This document shows, in pieces, positions 61,501 through 64,000 of a stretch of DNA of 64,000 nt (its first letter is position 1; each line of letters begins with the position of its first letter). Below the pieces are notes generated by a model that worked only from the letters and a program-made list of their open reading frames with translations, had not been told where the DNA came from and did not search any database. This stretch comes from Lepus europaeus. Lineage: Eukaryota; Chordata; Mammalia; Lagomorpha; Leporidae. The DNA lies in assembly GCF_033115175.1 (NCBI RefSeq), contig NC_084831.1, forward strand, positions 44,362,002 through 44,426,001. Reading direction: 5' to 3'. The position numbers were made by a program, and so were the translations under genes.

Positions 61501-62875
61501 CTTTATAATGTACTTCTTGGAGAAAAAAAAGATTGAGATATAACTTGCATTATAAAATTTAGAATTATACCATTCAGTGTTTTTCTAATATATTCACAGT
61601 TGTGCAGCTGTTACCACTGTATAATTTTAAACATTTTTTCACCCCAGAGCGAAACTCTGGAAGCAGCTATTCCTCATGTACTTTCTGTCTCTGTGAATTC
61701 ACCTGTTCTGAACATTTATGCAAATGGAATAATATAATTTATTACTGGTGCTTTATATAGGTTGAGTATCCCTAATAAAAAAATCCAGAATCCAGAGTAA
61801 TCCAAAATCTGAAATACTCCAAAATCTGAAACTTTTTGAGTGAATCTTTGCATTGGGCATGCTTAACTGGCAAAATCTGTGCAGATATTTCCTGCAATCT
61901 ACATAGTGTCTTGTGGCTGCTTTTATTTAGCATAATGTTTTCACAGTTTATGTTGTAGCACACATCGGTACTTCATTCTTTTTTTGTGGCCAAATAATAT
62001 TCTGTTGTATTCATATACCACATTTTATCTGTTGCTCAATTGATGACATTGTTATTTCTGCTATCTAGTTATCATGAATAAAACACTATAAATCTATACT
62101 CCCCGAATGCCTGCTATAGCTGGGGCTGGGCCAGCCAAAGCCAGGGGGCCTAGAATTCAGTCACGGTGTACCACATGGGTGGCAGGGACCCAGGTACTTA
62201 AGTCATCACCTGCTGCCTACCAGAGTATCCATTAGCAGAAAACTGTGATTGCAGGCCGAGCCGAGACTCGGACCCGGCACTCTAATATGGGATATGGGTG
62301 TCCCACATGGCATCTTTTTTTTTTTTTTTAAGATTTTTTTTTTTAAGATTTATCTGAATGTTAGAGTTACACACAGAGAGAAGGAGAGGCAGAGAGAAAG
62401 AGAGAGAGGGAGGGAGGGAGGGGCCTTCCACCCACTGGTTCACTCCCCAGTTGGCCACAACGGCTAGAGCTGTGCCACTCTGAAGCCAGGAGCCAGGAGC
62501 TTCTTCTGGGTCTCCCACACAGATTCAGGGGCCCAAGAACTTGAGCCATCATTCACTGCTTTCCTAGGCCATAGCAGAAAGCTGGCAATCACAGGTTTTA
62601 TTAGAACATGGAGATCTAAGGGAAGAATTAAGCACCATCTTGATTTTTTGTCTTATACAGATGGATGTAAGGATTTTCTCTTAATTTTTATTTATTCAAA
62701 AATTTTGTAGGATTATAATATGTTTTTGTGTGTTGACATACTTGAGGTATATAATAGTATTTTGTTGAGTGAAAATCTGAATTTTCAAAATAATTGCATT
62801 TTTCTTTAAGGTATGGCAGAGTGTGTCTTGGCCCTTGGGTTTGAGAAGATGGAGAGGGGATCCCTTGGAGCAAAA
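49440..62875 (+). CDS. SCP2: SCP2 (SCPx form), first five coding exons; gene continues to the right
   Basis: Exons 49440-49508, 56056-56113, 58064-58135, 61280-61411 and 62811-62875 join in frame to residues 1-132. The product, sterol carrier protein x, is a peroxisomal 3-ketoacyl-CoA thiolase fused to a sterol-carrier domain. It acts in branched-chain fatty acid and bile-acid side-chain oxidation, and a downstream promoter yields the short SCP2. The visible part is the N-terminal thiolase lobe: [12 protein letters not shown] (strand 1), [26 protein letters not shown], and [11 protein letters not shown], whose Cys is residue 94, the known thiolase nucleophile position. All borders are GT/AG with matching phases. 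The sterol-carrier domain and the peroxisomal signal lie beyond the window. The upstream promoter is a CpG island with a GC-box minisatellite. Confidence 0.95.
50064..50640 (-). mobile_element. Two antisense C-SINEs in SCP2 intron 1
   Basis: Units at 50064-50425 and 50435-50625, both diverged. Confidence 0.82.
50790..51921 (-). mobile_element. Three antisense C-SINEs
   Basis: 50790-51118, 51131-51475 (young; AGGAGGCTTCT on both sides) and 51593-51921. Confidence 0.88.
51950..52780. mobile_element. Older C-SINE group
   Basis: Sense 51950-52122 and antisense 52175-52490 and 52505-52780, all diverged. The last carries a GTGCTCCTATATGGGA tandem duplication near 52700. Confidence 0.8.
52865..53600 (-). 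mobile_element. Antisense L1 relic split by a C-SINE
   Basis: 52865-53045 and 53375-53600 carry antisense L1 3'-region phrases (TTACAATCCATGGACATG, TTTTCCAGAATGTCATAG). The C-SINE 53050-53374 with target site GAGGGTTT lies between. Confidence 0.6.
53050..53374 (-). mobile_element. C-SINE, young type
   Basis: Antisense, inserted in the antisense L1 relic. Confidence 0.9.
53716..55104. mobile_element. Four C-SINEs in SCP2 intron 1
   Basis: Sense 53716-53990 and antisense 53992-54298 (tail to tail), sense 54363-54703 (AAGAAGTGAGTGCAG / AAGAAGTGAATGCAG target sites) and antisense 54788-55104. Confidence 0.87.
55105..56055. other. SCP2: SCP2 intron 1, final part
   Basis: Mostly unique, with the pyrimidine tract at 55390-55445 and an antisense C-SINE at 55456-55675. 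The last 380 bases before exon 2 are free of repeats. Confidence 0.6.
55390..55445 (+). repeat. CCTT/CCCT low-complexity tract
   Basis: Pyrimidine-only TTCC and CTCC repeats in SCP2 intron 1, between a unique stretch and an antisense C-SINE. Confidence 0.9.
56056..56113 (+). CDS. SCP2: SCP2 coding exon 2
   Basis: 58 nt encoding [19 protein letters not shown] plus one base of Gly. The acceptor is TTCTAG at 56050-56055 and the donor GTAATA. Too short to appear as a long open frame. Confidence 0.94.
56838..57720 (-). mobile_element. Three antisense C-SINEs in SCP2 intron 2
   Basis: 56838-57100, 57105-57355 and the young copy 57382-57720 with TTGTTCTTGGCTT on both sides. A 33-base sense head scrap lies at 57750-57782. 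56114-56837 before the group is unique. Confidence 0.88.
58064..58135 (+). CDS. SCP2: SCP2 coding exon 3
   Basis: 72 nt: the rest of Gly, [23 protein letters not shown] and one base. The acceptor is TTGTTTTTCTAG and the donor GTATGT. Confidence 0.94.
58395..58475 (+). repeat. GA/GGGA low-complexity tract
   Basis: Expanded purine tract inside an antisense C-SINE fragment (58355-58510) in SCP2 intron 3. Confidence 0.85.
58666..60954 (-). mobile_element. Five antisense C-SINEs in SCP2 intron 3
   Basis: 58666-58988, 59019-59376, 59648-59981, 60340-60688 (young) and 60700-60954 (with a (CA)n tract). Gaps at 59380-59640 and 59985-60335 are A/T-rich and unique. Confidence 0.87.
61280..61411 (+). 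CDS. SCP2: SCP2 coding exon 4 (thiolase Cys94)
   Basis: 132 nt from [15 protein letters not shown] through [16 protein letters not shown] to GRQLIQG, plus one base. It contains the catalytic-type Cys94 in NVNNNC. The acceptor is CTGATGCAG at 61271-61279 and the donor GTGAGT. Confidence 0.95.
61520..62092 (-). mobile_element. Antisense L1 relics and a DNA-transposon-like relic in SCP2 intron 4
   Basis: 61530-61750 (TATTCACAGTTGTGCAGCTG) and 61960-62092 (CCAAATAATATTCTGTTGTA) are antisense L1 3' sequence. 61757-61860 starts GGTTGAGTATCCCTAAT and has palindromic ATCCAAAATCTGAAA phrases, like an old DNA transposon; the family is not assigned. Confidence 0.55.
62096..62590 (-). mobile_element. 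Two antisense C-SINE pieces in SCP2 intron 4
   Basis: 62096-62300 (old) and 62308-62590, the latter truncated before its head. Confidence 0.8.
62811..62875 (+). CDS. SCP2: SCP2 coding exon 5
   Basis: 65 nt: the second Gly of the GG pair, then [21 protein letters not shown]. The acceptor is TTTCTTTAAG and the donor GTGAGC at 62876. It ends in phase 0; the next exon is outside the window. Confidence 0.94.
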
Positions 62876-64000
62876 GTGAGCCTCATTTGCTGTTACTTTG
62901 TTGTTATAATGCTTTGGAAAGACTTGACCCATCTGTCCGTGGTGAATGGGGCCTGCTAATAAGCAACAGAAAGCATGGTTTAGCAGAGGTATTGGATGAG
63001 CTGATGTAATCCAGAAGTCAAAGGGGACACTGTGTATGTACACATAGATGTTGCTATTTTAGCTCCATAAAGAATCTTAGAGACAATTTAATTCAAATTT
63101 TTTATTTTACTGATTGTTGAAACCAGTGTTCAAAGAAGTCAGATGAGTGAATTTGAGGTTCATTTATCTATTTAATTTGAAGAGAGTTAAAGTGTGAGAC
63201 TTCTGATTCTGGATAATGGAATGCCAAGTTCTTAGAGCCAATTCTCCCACTGATAATAACAGAAATATTTGGATAGAATATGAAAATAAGAAATTCTGAA
63301 GCCCTCGAGGAACTAGAGAGGGAGGGAGGAAGGGGGGGGGGTGGAGAGAGGAAGTGTAATTGCTAGCCAGAGGATTAACATAAGCACGGAAGCTTGTTTT
63401 GCCCTGGAAGCCCTTGCTGGTCAGGGAGCTGTGAGTTGCAATGTCGGTGGTTCCCTGGAATGAAGGGAAAATGGTCAAAGCTCAGGCCCTCCAAGGGTCA
63501 GCAGTTTAGTGCCTACTGTCCCCATTAATCTGGGACTGCATGGGGCTAAACTCCCTGCACAGGAATGAACCACAAGTAAAATTACCCAGTGCCATGAAAT
63601 TACAGGGAGAATTGCTATGGCACTGAACAGAACAGGGGAGAAGGCAGAAGGAAAAAAAAATCCCAGAAACATTTCTATTGAGATTCAGTAAGTCACAGGC
63701 AGGTCCTCAGGTAGAAGTAGGAGTGCTGCCAACGTTTTCATTACCTGGGTGGTCTGGGAAACCTCTGCTTCGAGTGAAGTCTAAATCAGTTCCAGAGTGG
63801 CCTTGACCCAGGGCAATTTTCCTGTGGAGGAAAGTACCTTCCTTCTGGTCCTGGAGGACCCTTCATGGACGTGGGACCAGCGTTGTGGCTTAGTGGGTAA
63901 AGCCGCCACCTGTGAATCTGGTGGATTCTTGTTCTTGTTTCTCTCCCTCCCTATAGCTCTGATTTTCAAACAAATAAATACATTTAAAAAAAAAAAGTTT
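62876..64000. other. SCP2: SCP2 intron 5, start
   Basis: Unique sequence with a GGGGA/poly-G tract near 63315-63345 and a sense C-SINE fragment at 63872-64000. No further exon is seen before the window ends. Confidence 0.6.

Overview
The window is nuclear DNA of a lagomorph, most likely a leporid (rabbit or hare). The main evidence is more than 75 copies or fragments of the lagomorph C-SINE, with a GGCCGGCGCC-type head, a CTCTCTCT tract and a TCAAATAAATAAATAAATCTT-like tail. Genes are split into small exons with GT/AG borders, two promoters are CpG islands, and old L1 relics are present. Nothing prokaryotic, viral-episomal or CRISPR-like is visible.

Three protein-coding genes are supported, in an order I recall from human chromosome 1p32: ZYG11A, ECHDC2, SCP2. 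(1) 1319-8032, plus strand: the last four coding exons of ZYG11A, the C-terminal 178 residues of a CUL2 ubiquitin-ligase substrate-receptor family member. (2) 22519 down to 9897, minus strand: the whole ECHDC2 gene in ten coding exons. They join without a frame break into 296 residues, with both crotonase-type glutamates (E146 and E166) present. (3) 49440-62875, plus strand: the first five coding exons of SCP2 (the SCPx form), residues 1-132, including the thiolase nucleophile Cys94. The rest of SCP2 lies to the right. ZYG11A and ECHDC2 converge, with candidate poly(A) signals about 0.75 kb apart. ECHDC2 and SCP2 diverge, and about 27 kb separate their start codons.

That 27 kb gap is where most of the unusual structure lies. 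It holds dense C-SINEs, an inverted pair of a two-SINE block (about 23.0 and 27.0 kb), and a composite (AAG)(CAG) microsatellite. It also holds a nearly complete but coding-dead endogenous retrovirus (35013-40274, 4-bp target duplication) that landed inside a C-SINE and was itself hit by a later C-SINE. Further right are a back-to-front internal fragment of the same retrovirus family joined to an LTR (40.9-42.1 kb), a solo LTR of that family (44.7-45.3 kb) and LTR-like promoters of other families (42.6-43.0 and 45.7-46.0 kb). The SCP2 promoter is a CpG island containing a five-copy 34-bp GC-box minisatellite.

I found no clearly new biological system. The most useful leads are the three-level nested insertion with intact target duplications, gag lesions shared by two copies of the retrovirus family, the Sp1-box minisatellite at the SCP2 promoter, the inverted two-SINE duplication, and an unassigned minus-strand open frame with a 3'-UTR-like tail at 48.1-48.6 kb. 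Family names and functions come from memory of the protein families. No searches were run.
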